A stretch of DNA of 36,660 bases. It comes from a virus. This document shows positions 10,268-18,477 of the stretch, in pieces (within the stretch, counting starts at the first letter, position 1; the number at the start of each line of letters is the position of its first letter). The stretch covers positions 1 to 36,660 of the IMG/VR virus record IMGVR_UViG_3300026473_000023. One strand, 5' to 3'. The notes below the pieces were generated by a model. It did no database searches and was not told the origin of the DNA. It saw only the letters and a program-made list of their open reading frames with translations. A program made the translations under genes and the position numbers.

Positions 10268-10600
10268 TTAGCTGATCTCTACGTAACTTAATACTAGATC
10301 AACACTATCATCGGTATTTGTAGTTATAACTATTGCTGTTTGCTCACCTAACACTAGACGTTCGCCGCCATTGACTACTCGCAAACTCTGGTTGGGCGGT
10401 ATTACAGCATTCTGTATGTAATACGCAGAAGTAGCCGATACGCTATCTTCTAGGTGTATGCTAGCTAATACGATACTGCTAGTAACATTTGTAAGGCTGA
10501 TTCCTACTATCGTAGTTTTAACACCAGCGTCTGTAGTCAATACTGTAGTTGGCGCTGTTCCTAAGTTCGATTGTAAAACGTTTTTAAATGCTGTTGGCAT
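10268..10600 (-). CDS. Small beta-rich structural protein (110 aa)
   Basis: The 110-residue product is Thr/Val/Ile-rich with alternating hydrophobics, as expected of a beta-sandwich. It has a pattern of I-x-x-L-x-N, then Y-x-x-x-N-x-x-I-P, then L-V-L and a closing V-L-S-Y-V-E-I-S. The same order of motifs appears in the 122-residue gene at 15013-15381 (…N-S-L-I-V-P-A-G-E, …I-V-L-D-G-N-D), so the two look like distant paralogues. It sits 7 nt downstream of the fibre gene ending at 10608. A virion decoration or fibre-connector role is possible but unproven. Confidence 0.65.
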   Translation of the reverse strand: MPTAFKNVLQSNLGTAPTTVLTTDAGVKTTIVGISLTNVTSSIVLASIHLEDSVSATSAYYIQNAVIPPNQSLRVVNGGERLVLGEQTAIVITTNTDDSVDLVLSYVEIS

Positions 10601-10607
10601 AGTTCTC

Positions 10608-11657
10608 TTATCCTAATATGATCACTAAAGACAGCGCGATGTCTTGTGCTTGTGCTTGACTGACAGCACCTGCAGCACCTGCAGGGCTAGCCCATGTTAA
10701 TCCATCCCATACTTCAAGTGCTTTTGACTGAGTGTTATATCTTGTCATACCTAGAACTTGATTGTTTGGACGTTGAGCGTTGGTTCCAACCGGTGGAACA
10801 AAACCGTTAGTGCCGGCAAACTTGACGTAACCTGTTCCTGTTTGTACTATCTGGCTGATAGCACCAGATAATACGTTAGTGATAGTGTTGTCAACTACCT
10901 TGAAGTTACCTAATCTTATACCACCGGTACCATTACCGTTGATAAAGAGATCTTGTCCTGTTGGTGTACTGATTGTGTTACCAGTAAAGTTAATATTGCC
11001 GACATTGAATGTTGGAGTATTAAAGTTATCAGTGAACAAGTTTGTGGCATACACGCTGCGCCATCTCTTTGAAGGACTTCCTAGACTGTATGCGTTGTCG
11101 GTTACAGGCAGAACGTTGCTGTTAATGCCTGCATTGAATACTACATTATCTGTTGATTGATCACCGATGGTTACATTACCACCGATAGTGATATTTCCTG
11201 TAGCGGAAATGTTTCCAGTGACATTCAAATCACCGGTGATGTTTGTGTTACCGGTAATCATTAGCTTGCCAGAACCGTTTGGAACTAGTTCTAGATTTGC
11301 ATTTGAGTTGAATGTGGAAATAGTATTTCCGCTGATCTGTATCTCATCAACTTGTAGTTTTGAATGATATACAGTAGCTTGATTACCCGAAGGAACAAAA
11401 GAAATAGTTCCTGATGTGCTGGCAAGTGTGTTGCCAGAAATAACTAGGTTTCCAACAGTAACTTGATTTGCTACTGTTATGTTTGTTGATTTTGTTGTAC
11501 CGTTAACATCTAGAGCGGCCGTAGGAGATACGTTATTAACGCCGATGCGCGAGTTATTAACACTTAGATAGAGTAAGTCCGTCTCAAAGGCTAGGTCCAC
11601 ACCGTCACGGTTCAGGTTAGCCTTGAGCAGCGGCCCACTGATACGACCAATAGCCAT
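10608..11657 (-). CDS. Tail-fibre-like structural protein (349 aa)
   Basis: The N-terminus (GRISGPLLKANLNRDGVDL, then LLYLSVNNSRIGVN and SPTAALDVNG) is shared with the adjacent 402-residue protein, showing a local gene duplication. The middle, residues 40-250, is made of short N-I-T/G-N repeats (such as ITGNTNITGDLNVTGNISA) expected to form a stacked beta structure. Near residues 175-200 is SLGSPSKRWRSVYATNLF, a motif common in phage fibre proteins. The C-terminal part has a GLTWASPAG segment that closes the fold. The start is supported by AGGAG 7 nt before ATG. It heads an operon behind a late-type box at 11790, with a 126-nt leader. Function is inferred as tail fibre or fibre-associated. 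Confidence 0.75.
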   Translation of the reverse strand: MAIGRISGPLLKANLNRDGVDLAFETDLLYLSVNNSRIGVNNVSPTAALDVNGTTKSTNITVANQVTVGNLVISGNTLASTSGTISFVPSGNQATVYHSKLQVDEIQISGNTISTFNSNANLELVPNGSGKLMITGNTNITGDLNVTGNISATGNITIGGNVTIGDQSTDNVVFNAGINSNVLPVTDNAYSLGSPSKRWRSVYATNLFTDNFNTPTFNVGNINFTGNTISTPTGQDLFINGNGTGGIRLGNFKVVDNTITNVLSGAISQIVQTGTGYVKFAGTNGFVPPVGTNAQRPNNQVLGMTRYNTQSKALEVWDGLTWASPAGAAGAVSQAQAQDIALSLVIILG

Positions 11658-11808
11658 GCGCTCTCCTATACGACCCCGTGTTTCACGGTTAACCTATTTT
11701 GGATTTCTCCGCATCCGCTTTAACGGCTCTTTGCTGGTTTACCACAGTTGAGTATCGTAAAGACCTTGGTCGGGTCCTTACAGTAATAGTATTTATGCCG
11801 AATAGGAA
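11658..11808 (-). promoter_or_regulatory. Late promoter CATAAATA and long 5' leader
   Basis: The minus strand carries CATAAATA at 11790-11797, one base from the T4 late consensus. Transcription is predicted near 11784, leaving a leader of about 126 nt before ATG 11657. That is much longer than the other late leaders in this window. A short hairpin (CCGTG-AAA-CACGG, 11676-11688) lies just before the AGGAG ribosome site and could affect translation. No ORF is present in the leader. The hairpin role is inference. Confidence 0.5.
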
Positions 11809-13017
11809 TTAACCCAGTACGAAGGTCCAAAGATTGACATACTCTTCCATTTTATCACGGTTGACTACATCGCCCGGGCCAGTGGCAATAATATAAACGC
11901 TGCCATCATAGCACTCTACGTAGCCCTTGTCAGTATTCCAACGGGTAAATCCAGGTTCTGGGTTTACAGGTGCTTCTGCGTCTGTTCCCGATGGGAGTAC
12001 AAAGCCATTGCTGTCAGCAAACTTCCAATAACCGTTACCTGTACTAGCTAGCTGTAAAGGAGTAGAAGCTGATAGATTAGTGATATCACTGTCTTTGATA
12101 CTTATATTTTCTATGTTAACGACACCTGTTCCTGGAGAAAGCGTAAGTGTATCGTTAGTAGCGATGTCAAAAAGAGTATTGTTAACACCGTCAATTTTTG
12201 TATTGTTATTAATCGTTAATGCGTTAACATTAAGATTAGTAAATCGACGCCATTCTTCAGTGTATATGTTTTGCCACTTCTTACTGGCACTACCAATGTC
12301 TACGGTGTTTGTTGTGCTAGGTAATAGATCTTGTGATATATTTGGAGATATGGTTACTGTATCAGTGGCTTGGTCGCCGATGGTAATATTTCCGCCATTG
12401 GCTTTAACATTGCCCTGTACAAATATGTTTCCAGTAACATCTACATCGCCAACAGTATTAGTAGTAGTTGTAAACTCTACGGTACCCGAACCATTAGGAT
12501 CAAGCACGATATTTCCATTGCTAAGACTACCAATGTAGTTTGCACGTATTTCTAATCCACTGGTCTGTAATATCTTATGCTGGAAGGGAGTTCCAATATC
12601 TGCAGGACTGATAGCTAAAGGGCCAGTTACTGTACTGAAAGTATTAGGTGCTTGTATTAAAACATTGCCGATCTGTGCTTGTCCGGTAGCTTCTAGCCCT
12701 TTGGTTACAATATTCTGACCGGTAAGATCTAATGCTACAGTTGGGCTGCTGATGTTTATACCGATTCGTTTATTAGTAACGTCTAGGTATAATAGATCAG
12801 GGTCGCTGGCGAGATTCCTGAAGGTTAAATCAACACCATTCCTTAGAAGGTTGTCTTTTAATAACTTGCCACCGATACGACCTAATGCCGCTGCGGGATT
12901 ATAGGCGTTATAACTTTCGCCTAGAGCGCCTTCGCCAGAAGTAATATCATCTAATACTACTGGTTCCTCATCGTTTAAAAATATTGGAGGTCCGCCTCCA
13001 CCGCCGACTGGTGCCAT
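11809..13017 (-). CDS. Tail-fibre-like structural protein, paralogue (402 aa)
   Basis: Shares with the 349-residue neighbour the block GRIGGKLLKDNLLRNGVDL, LLYLDVTNKRIGIN and SPTVALDLTG, here at about residues 46-115 after an extra N-terminal segment rich in Gly, Pro and acidic residues. It also shares the fibre motif DIGSASKKWQNIYTEEW and repeated N-I-F/T-V-x-G-N strands. The C-terminus (NRDKMEEYVNLWTFVLG) differs from the paralogue except for the final hydrophobic I/V-L-G. The stop of the upstream gene is 1 nt before this ATG and there is no strong ribosome site (only GGA), so translation is probably coupled. A tail fibre or baseplate-attached fibre role is inferred. Confidence 0.75.
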   Translation of the reverse strand: MAPVGGGGGPPIFLNDEEPVVLDDITSGEGALGESYNAYNPAAALGRIGGKLLKDNLLRNGVDLTFRNLASDPDLLYLDVTNKRIGINISSPTVALDLTGQNIVTKGLEATGQAQIGNVLIQAPNTFSTVTGPLAISPADIGTPFQHKILQTSGLEIRANYIGSLSNGNIVLDPNGSGTVEFTTTTNTVGDVDVTGNIFVQGNVKANGGNITIGDQATDTVTISPNISQDLLPSTTNTVDIGSASKKWQNIYTEEWRRFTNLNVNALTINNNTKIDGVNNTLFDIATNDTLTLSPGTGVVNIENISIKDSDITNLSASTPLQLASTGNGYWKFADSNGFVLPSGTDAEAPVNPEPGFTRWNTDKGYVECYDGSVYIIATGPGDVVNRDKMEEYVNLWTFVLG

Positions 13018-13018
13018 A

Positions 13019-14470
13019 TTATATCCAAGTTACTTCAACATAGTTTCCACCAAACGGTCCAGTGCCAGTGGCAAGGTTAACGCCTGATGTTTGATAAGCA
13101 TATATTTCAAAATATTCTGTAGGAGCTAGAGTAAATGTAGTCGAAATACTAATCTGTGGGTAGTCACCTGCTATGGGTACTGTGGTAGATTTAAGTTTGA
13201 TAACTCCGACTTTTTCTATCCATGCAGCTCTAAAACCTGCATTGTTTACATCAAAAGGTATACTAAAACTCACATGCACAGATCTAGTTTCGCCGCTGGT
13301 GTTTACAAAACGTCCTGGAAATGCATCAAGTGCTCCTTGATATGTTATACCTGTAGTTGATACTGAATCAACCACTGTGTCAAATTCTATCTTACCTGCT
13401 GTGGCATTTGATACTAGCTGTGTAGTAGAATGTTTTCTTGTAAATGTAGCTACGGTTCTATGGACGGTATTATTAACAGTTAGTGCAGTTAATGTACCAA
13501 CGCTGGTAAGACTGCTGTTAACGACATTAGATGCTAGTGTTGTGCCAGTTAATGTATTAGATGCTGCAGGAACTGTTATGTCAATCTGTCCGTCAAAAGC
13601 AACTCCGTTAATATTCCTTGAAGTCTGTAACTTTGTAGCACTGTAGGCATTTCCATCAACGCTGATTCCTGTTAAGGTCTGTGATGCTGGTCCTCTATTA
13701 AGTGCTATCTGTGTAGTACCTACATAGAGATTGCTGTTACCTAAGACACCGTATGGTATGGTTCCAGTTAAGTTTCCTGCTGTTAGGTTAGTTAAATTTG
13801 CTCCGCTGACAGCACCAAAGTTTGCTGACCATGTTCCAGTAGTGATAGTTCCTACGCTGACTAGACTAGAGTTGATCACTGCTGGTTTTAGTGTTGTGCC
13901 AGATAAAGTGTTAGCATCGGCTGTAACAGTTATGTTAGCTGAACCGTCAAATGCTACACCGTTGATTGTTCTTGATGTTAAAAGTTTTGTAGCTGTAGCA
14001 GCATTTCCAGCAAAACTTCCTGTGGAAATAACGTTTCCATTTACTGTTAGATTTCCGTTAACAGTAGTAGCTCGCTGTAAGGTAATCGCTCCAGCATCAG
14101 TGGTATCGATAGTATGCCCGTTTAGAGTAAAACTACCAAAACCCGATCCTGCATTAGAGAAGTTTGTCTGCGCTAGGCTGGCTGGAAATGTGCAGAAAAC
14201 TGTCTTTGATCCTATGTCAAAGGGTACTAGTTGATTGTTGTTGCTTGAAGAAAGTACTGAATCTCTAGATAAGGTCGGGCCTACAGAACTATATGTACCG
14301 CGTCCGATTTCCCAGTTACCCACAGTATCAGTGATACCGTAGTAGGTTTCATTTCCATTGCCCACTGCTTCAAAGCTCTGGAATCCTGGAACTGTATTTT
14401 CTAATGTTAAAGAGCCCGTACCAACTGTACGAGTCCTTGCTTTTACTCTATCTTTGATGACTAATGCCAT
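13019..14470 (-). CDS. Tail fibre protein with TKLxTSRxINGVAFDG repeats (483 aa)
   Basis: Two copies of the phage-fibre motif A-T-K-L-x-T-S-R-x-I-N-G-V-A-F-D-G occur at about residues 160-180 and 280-300, each followed by N-T-L-S/T-G-T-T-L and N-S-S-L-x-S-V-G-T. This is a hallmark of repeat shafts in tail fibres. Residues 1-110 form a distinct N-terminal domain (MALVIKDRVKARTRTVG…) that probably attaches to the particle. The last 140 residues (TTQLVSNATAGKIEFDTV … NYVEVTWI) look like a C1q/TNF-type jelly roll, a typical receptor-binding tip. The ATG follows GGAG by 6 nt and is only about 25 nt from a late box. Start and stop are clear. The exact fibre identity is unknown. Confidence 0.8.
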   Translation of the reverse strand: MALVIKDRVKARTRTVGTGSLTLENTVPGFQSFEAVGNGNETYYGITDTVGNWEIGRGTYSSVGPTLSRDSVLSSSNNNQLVPFDIGSKTVFCTFPASLAQTNFSNAGSGFGSFTLNGHTIDTTDAGAITLQRATTVNGNLTVNGNVISTGSFAGNAATATKLLTSRTINGVAFDGSANITVTADANTLSGTTLKPAVINSSLVSVGTITTGTWSANFGAVSGANLTNLTAGNLTGTIPYGVLGNSNLYVGTTQIALNRGPASQTLTGISVDGNAYSATKLQTSRNINGVAFDGQIDITVPAASNTLTGTTLASNVVNSSLTSVGTLTALTVNNTVHRTVATFTRKHSTTQLVSNATAGKIEFDTVVDSVSTTGITYQGALDAFPGRFVNTSGETRSVHVSFSIPFDVNNAGFRAAWIEKVGVIKLKSTTVPIAGDYPQISISTTFTLAPTEYFEIYAYQTSGVNLATGTGPFGGNYVEVTWI

Positions 14471-14494
14471 TACGTATCTCCAACCCGATACGTA

Positions 14495-14502
14495 TATTTA
14501 TT
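14495..14502 (-). promoter_or_regulatory. Late-type promoter box AATAAATA
   Basis: The minus strand reads AATAAATA, one base from the T4 late consensus. Predicted initiation near 14489 leaves a leader of about 18 nt that contains the GGAGA ribosome site of the fibre gene at 14470. The box lies in the 42-bp gap after the gene ending at 14513. Confidence 0.55.
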
Positions 14503-14512
14503 GCTATTTGGA

Positions 14513-15016
14513 TTATCTAGAGAATCCAAGATAGACGGTAATATCGGCGCCGATTGGTGGGGGGCTTGTAAACTGTAGCCAGGCGTTGCCTGTGCCCTGG
14601 TAGTTATAGAGAATATTGAAGTTTGAGACAGAAATCTGCCATACATTTCCTACAAGAACAATAATCGCATCGTCCTGTGGAGGGCTCGATAATAATGGTC
14701 CAAACTCTGTGGTGCTGGCATCACCAGGTCCAAGTGTTTGTTTTTGGATAGCGTTTGAAGCCGGTGCTGATACAACCTGCCAAACACCCAAAACATATGC
14801 TTCGATAGCGTTGGTTGTTGTGTTGTAGCGTATGTAACCGTTGCTATCACCGTTAGGAACTTTTACTCCGCTGACCTTGGGTCGTTGACCTGTAGTTCCT
14901 TTTGGCAGCATCAGACCGCCTGTGGCATTGGTCACTTGACGACCAAACTCGTTGGTAAACAAAGTTTGATCAGTAAGGCCAAAACGGCTGATATTTTTTT
15001 GCTTAAGAAACTTCAT
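14513..15016 (-). CDS. Fibre-associated structural protein (167 aa)
   Basis: A 167-residue protein with an N-terminal segment ending in GGLMLPKGTTGQRP, then YIRYNTTTNAIEAYVLGVWQ. This combination is common in short fibre or collar proteins of T4-like phages, where a 'parameterised' beta strand precedes a tip domain. The second half (STTEFGPLLSSPPQDDAI … ADITVYLGFSR) is predicted beta-rich. Its ATG overlaps the stop of the upstream 122-residue gene (ATGA), so the two are translationally coupled. It has no membrane segment or signal. Structural assignment rests on motif style and operon position; the specific role is unknown. Confidence 0.65.
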   Translation of the reverse strand: MKFLKQKNISRFGLTDQTLFTNEFGRQVTNATGGLMLPKGTTGQRPKVSGVKVPNGDSNGYIRYNTTTNAIEAYVLGVWQVVSAPASNAIQKQTLGPGDASTTEFGPLLSSPPQDDAIIVLVGNVWQISVSNFNILYNYQGTGNAWLQFTSPPPIGADITVYLGFSR

Positions 15017-15381
15017 ACTGGCAACGAGCTCACTGTTACGGCTAGAACGTTAGCTGCCGATGTACCTACCCAGATTTCATCGTTACCATCTAGAACGATA
15101 CGTTCTTCGCTAAAGAATACCGTTTCGCCTGCAGGCACGATAAGACTGTTTACTACTTGGTTAGAAGTGCTATAACTGCTGCCCGATTTGACCAAATAAA
15201 TGTTGACTGTTACAGAGTTTACAGTTTCATCAGTGATTGTTACTGCTGCGGTGTTACAGAGCATGATAGTAGTTACCGCTGAAACTTGTGCAGTTCCTCC
15301 CACAGCGCCGGTAGTGGTACTTTTAAAAACCCTTACTGGAACTGTTATTGATGTCGATGTGCTTAATGTACTTGTTATCAT
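15013..15381 (-). CDS. Small beta-rich structural protein (122 aa)
   Basis: A Thr/Ser/Val-rich protein with no charged helices, likely a beta-sandwich. The C-terminal 80 residues align by eye in motif order with the 110-residue protein at 10268-10600: Asn-containing strand, V-N-I-Y-L-V, Y-x-T-S-N, L-I-V-P-A-G-E, then I-V-L-D-G-N-D and a final V-S-S-L-P-V. The stop overlaps the next gene's start by 4 nt. AAGAGAT precedes its ATG by about 5 nt. Likely a minor virion protein, but no family could be named. Confidence 0.62.
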   Translation of the reverse strand: MITSTLSTSTSITVPVRVFKSTTTGAVGGTAQVSAVTTIMLCNTAAVTITDETVNSVTVNIYLVKSGSSYSTSNQVVNSLIVPAGETVFFSEERIVLDGNDEIWVGTSAANVLAVTVSSLPV

Positions 15382-15390
15382 GTCTATCTC

Positions 15391-16365
15391 TTAAAATATC
15401 ATGCTTAGAACCAATGCTCTATTCTTACTTATTAATTCTCCACTGTATGATGTATTCACAAATGAAAGTCCTGTAGAACCAAGTCCTACAGGAGAACTAT
15501 AAAATAATGTTGAGCTAGAGATTGTAGCTGGGGTAACATTAATAGTTTCTAGTTGTAGAGCATAGTTTGTTTTAATTTTACCTGTGCCCTGTGTTCTTAA
15601 ACTAATATCACCGTTGGTTAGATTATTTGTTATTTCGTTAGCGTTAAACTCAAGTCCTTGGATTACAGCTCTGTTGCTGTAAAACTGTGATGTAAGAACG
15701 CCATCTATTAACACAGATACCGCACTTTCACCGAAAGTCGAATACCCTGTATTAGCTATAATATAGTTTAGAGAACCGCTAACATCTTTGTCTGTTGCGA
15801 TTACTCTCGTATTTGAACTAGTAATCTGGAAGGACGGACTATTTTGAATAGCATAGTCAACATAGCCTTTGTTAGTTAGAATGGTGTCATCATTTCTAGC
15901 CAGTACCTGTCCGGTATAGTTAGATGTACCAGTTACTTTAACAACACCATTACCTGTTCCGATTAGAGTAAGATCTCCACCGTCGGTATCTGAGTTTGTT
16001 AGAATATTTTTTACTTTTATTTTACTGTTGCTGTAGTTAAAAGCGCCGCCAACAACACCTTGAGGAAATAACCAAGTCTGTGTTACTTCATCAAAAATAA
16101 TTCCTGCGGGTGCGAGTGTTCCTCGATCTACCTGTACTCCAGAATAGCGTAGAGTTACACCCGCTCCGGTTTCACCATAGTTAACAGTAATGATGTTATC
16201 TTTAACGTTTAAGTTATCAGACGAAACAGTTAGATTCGTTCCTTTGACGATAAGATTACCAGTGACTAATACCGTTCCTACTTGAGGACCGGTATCTAGA
16301 GTGATGATGTGACCATCACCTGTCTTAATCTTATAATCGCCGTTGGTTTGAACTACTTGTCCCAT
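15391..16365 (-). CDS. Tail-fibre-like structural protein (324 aa)
   Basis: Begins MGQVVQTNGDYKIKTGDGHI and contains GTVLVTGNLIVKGTNLTVSS at about residues 31-50, a beta-repeat motif seen in T4-like fibre and collar proteins. It continues with NLNVKDNIITVNYGE, FDEVTQTWLF and GDISLRTQGTGKIKT, which suggests a prism or stacked-beta shaft. The start is supported by AAGGAAT just upstream. The neighbours, 9-12 nt away on both sides, are other small structural genes. It probably works with them in a fibre assembly. A specific T4 counterpart is not recognisable. Confidence 0.7.
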   Translation of the reverse strand: MGQVVQTNGDYKIKTGDGHIITLDTGPQVGTVLVTGNLIVKGTNLTVSSDNLNVKDNIITVNYGETGAGVTLRYSGVQVDRGTLAPAGIIFDEVTQTWLFPQGVVGGAFNYSNSKIKVKNILTNSDTDGGDLTLIGTGNGVVKVTGTSNYTGQVLARNDDTILTNKGYVDYAIQNSPSFQITSSNTRVIATDKDVSGSLNYIIANTGYSTFGESAVSVLIDGVLTSQFYSNRAVIQGLEFNANEITNNLTNGDISLRTQGTGKIKTNYALQLETINVTPATISSSTLFYSSPVGLGSTGLSFVNTSYSGELISKNRALVLSMIF

Positions 16366-16377
16366 TATGATTCCTTA

Positions 16378-16872
16378 TTAGCTCTTAGCAGTGATTGGTG
16401 TCAATACGATATAATCTGCTGAAGAGTCGTTGGATAGATACCATGTATAACGCTTTTCATCGTGGTTAGTAGAACTGGTGCTATCTTCGCTGTCCCAGAA
16501 TCCGTTACTGTTTAATACTGGACTGCTTGGAAATCCTACAGCAGTTGTTCTTGTGATTTTGGCGATTGGAACTAGGTTGGCTGTAACCTGTGCACCTTGT
16601 CCGCCTGCGCTAACATCATAACCACGAATACGCATTTCTCCTGCGGCATTTGGTGTTGTGTCAACTAAAGAACATGTCTTATAGTTAGCTGTAGTTCCAA
16701 TGTCCCCTACGCGGCAAACTACGAAAGTTCTTGCACCTCTTTGCTTGATGATAACACCATCAGTTTGGTTTGTTGAACCATCATAAAACTCGCACTTGAT
16801 ACCAGCTCCGCTGTTAACATATGTGCCTAGTACTTCTGTACCGTTAATATCTTTCTTTAATGGGCGTGCCAT
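16378..16872 (-). CDS. Probable virion structural protein (164 aa)
   Basis: Begins MARPLKKDINGTEVLGTYVN and has beta-rich composition with RGARTFVVCRVGD and a WYLSNDSSADYIVLTPI C-terminus. It is the first gene of the fibre array, behind a late box at 16956 and a 78-nt leader. The ribosome site AAGGAG lies 7 nt before ATG. It is only about 430 nt from the capsid gene, and such high-output placement suits an abundant capsid- or tail-associated protein. That is inference; I do not recognise the family. Confidence 0.65.
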   Translation of the reverse strand: MARPLKKDINGTEVLGTYVNSGAGIKCEFYDGSTNQTDGVIIKQRGARTFVVCRVGDIGTTANYKTCSLVDTTPNAAGEMRIRGYDVSAGGQGAQVTANLVPIAKITRTTAVGFPSSPVLNSNGFWDSEDSTSSTNHDEKRYTWYLSNDSSADYIVLTPITAKS

Positions 16873-16955
16873 TTGTTTTCTCCTTGTGACGTTCTAGGTC
16901 TACGCGGTTGGTTCCGCATAAGTCCGAACTGTGCCGGCTCTTATATTAGACAAAG

Positions 16956-16963
16956 TATTTATC
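16956..16963 (-). promoter_or_regulatory. Late-type promoter box GATAAATA overlapping a stop codon
   Basis: The minus-strand box GATAAATA contains the TAA stop (16959-16961) of the 89-residue gene. Initiation is predicted near 16950, with a leader of about 78 nt before ATG 16872. It would drive the fibre array from 16872 leftward independently of the capsid operon, which ends at the terminator at 17244-17270. Confidence 0.55.
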
Positions 16964-17228
16964 TTTGGCTGAGTAAAGCCATAACTTGGGCTTTTTCAGC
17001 CTGCAGGATCACACGATTTATTTCATTTATTTCGTCTTGGGCACGTTCTAAAAATCTACGTTGCTTGGTCTGTCTATAATGTACTAGTGCTATGCTGTAG
17101 TTTTGTATATGGGTTTCGATGATATTTTCTATCTTATCAACATCGTGTTTAAACATAGGAAACTGTCTGCGCCAAGAGTCCATTAAACTCCTAGCTTTGT
17201 TAAAATCGTCTTCAGAATGTATTTCCAC
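16959..17228 (-). CDS. Small helical hypothetical protein (89 aa)
   Basis: An 89-residue, charged, predicted all-helical protein (FNKARSLMDSW … RFLERAQDEINEINRVI), rich in Lys, Arg, Glu and Gln and probably coiled-coil. It lies just after the capsid terminator and before the fibre array. Only TGGA is visible as a ribosome site, so expression may be low or depend on readthrough of the terminator. The last codons overlap the next late promoter. No family recognised. Confidence 0.6.
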   Translation of the reverse strand: MEIHSEDDFNKARSLMDSWRRQFPMFKHDVDKIENIIETHIQNYSIALVHYRQTKQRRFLERAQDEINEINRVILQAEKAQVMALLSQR

Positions 17229-17243
17229 GCAGATATTTAAGTC

Positions 17244-17270
17244 AAAAAGAAAGCCCCTTGCGGGGCTTTC
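17244..17270 (-). terminator. Rho-independent terminator after gp23
   Basis: A perfect 9-bp stem, GAAAGCCCC / GGGGCTTTC, with a GCAA loop on the minus strand is followed directly by TTTTTG. It lies 27 nt past the capsid stop at 17297. This is the clearest terminator in the window and marks the end of the head operon. Confidence 0.9.
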
Positions 17271-17296
17271 TGATCGTTTATTAATCGTGTTATCGA

Positions 17297-18466
17297 TTAA
17301 GCAAAACGTAGATTTGCAGATGTTACAGCAACCTTGCCTAGGTAGTCAGCTGCGTTACCTAGAGACGAAGCAGTATTTGTAAGTTCAACATAACCATAAC
17401 GTGTCATGAAGCTTACGACTGGTTCGAAGGTTGATGGATCTAGCACAACACCGCTTGACATCAATGGGATGTATGGGCAGTAGAATGCTGCTGCATCGCT
17501 TTCGCTTGAACCCTTGTAACCAACTAGAACATCGTCAGATGTTGCATAGCCGTTTACATAAACACGCATTGCGCTGTTCAATGTACCAACGAACTTGGTG
17601 TTTGTTGGAGCTTCGAAAGTTCCTTCTGTTGTACGTGCAAATGCTGAAGTAGTTGCACTCTGTAGCAGTGTCAAGGTTGTTGGGGAAACAACAGCCCAGT
17701 TACCTGCGCCGCGACGTGTACGCTGAGCGATCAAGTTAGCAACACGGTTGATTTGAACTGCCAATGCGGCATGCTCGTCACCAACGAATGTAGCTGTACC
17801 TGAAACTGCGTTCTGGTCGTATGTTAGCACTGTACCTGCTAAGTTATTTAGGCTACCAATAACTTCCTGGTCGATTTCAGCAGTGATTTCTTGAGCCAAA
17901 GCTGCCATGATTTCAGCTTCGATGTCAATGCCTTGTTGGGCTTGTGCATCTTGAGCTGCTTCAAATGTCCAGCGAGCTGACAACTTACGTGTCTTCGCTT
18001 CGACAGTTTGTTTCAAGATTTGAATGCTTAGTCTGTTACCAGCTACGCCTTCCATTGCTGCTGTAGTAGCTGCTTTGTCAGACTTGCTGCCAGAATAGCC
18101 TTCAGCAATCTTGAATGGGCTTAGTGCCTCATCACCAGCTGTGATATCAGTACCACTTGTGCTGTTAAAGCTGTCGCTGTAACGAACACGTAGAGTGTGG
18201 ATCTGACCAACTGGGCCAGTTAGTGGCTGTACGCCTACCAACTCGTTAGCAATAACGGTTGGCATTACACGTCTGATCACTGGAAGGATCACACGATTTA
18301 GTGTTGCAATATTGCCAGCGGAAGTAGCACCAGCAGTAGCAGCTTCTGCGAGATACTTGCGGGTATTCTCTAGAGTTGTTGCCATTACTGAACGCTTGTT
18401 ACCTTGTAGGCCTTCAAGTAGTGCCTCTTTGGTTTCCGACCAGCGTGACTCGAGTAGTTGTGACAT
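17297..18466 (-). CDS. 23: Major capsid protein gp23-like
   Basis: The main shell protein, assembled as hexamers on the scaffold. The 389-residue product is shorter than T4 gp23 (521) but carries the family features: ENTRKYLAEAATAG at the N-terminus, LPVIRRVMPTVIANELVGVQ at about 60-80, TVEAKTRKLSARWTFEAAQD in the middle and a C-terminal MTRYGYVELTN. L-A-E|A at residues 39-42 matches the gp21 cleavage rule (I/L-x-E|A/G), so the first 41 residues are probably removed, as the first 65 are in T4. ATG follows AAGGAG. It sits 11 nt after gp22 and ends at a terminator. Confidence 0.95.
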   Translation of the reverse strand: MSQLLESRWSETKEALLEGLQGNKRSVMATTLENTRKYLAEAATAGATSAGNIATLNRVILPVIRRVMPTVIANELVGVQPLTGPVGQIHTLRVRYSDSFNSTSGTDITAGDEALSPFKIAEGYSGSKSDKAATTAAMEGVAGNRLSIQILKQTVEAKTRKLSARWTFEAAQDAQAQQGIDIEAEIMAALAQEITAEIDQEVIGSLNNLAGTVLTYDQNAVSGTATFVGDEHAALAVQINRVANLIAQRTRRGAGNWAVVSPTTLTLLQSATTSAFARTTEGTFEAPTNTKFVGTLNSAMRVYVNGYATSDDVLVGYKGSSESDAAAFYCPYIPLMSSGVVLDPSTFEPVVSFMTRYGYVELTNTASSLGNAADYLGKVAVTSANLRFA

Positions 18467-18477
18467 TATAGTTCTCC

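Noticed and set aside
14471-14494. Perfect 8-bp inverted repeat TACGTATC/GATACGTA around a ribosome site
   Set aside because: The predicted late transcript starts near 14489, inside the repeat, so the RNA could not form this hairpin. A DNA-level role is not supported.
17234-17241. CTTAAATA just upstream of the 89-residue gene as a late box
   Set aside because: Two mismatches to the TATAAATA core; too weak to call.
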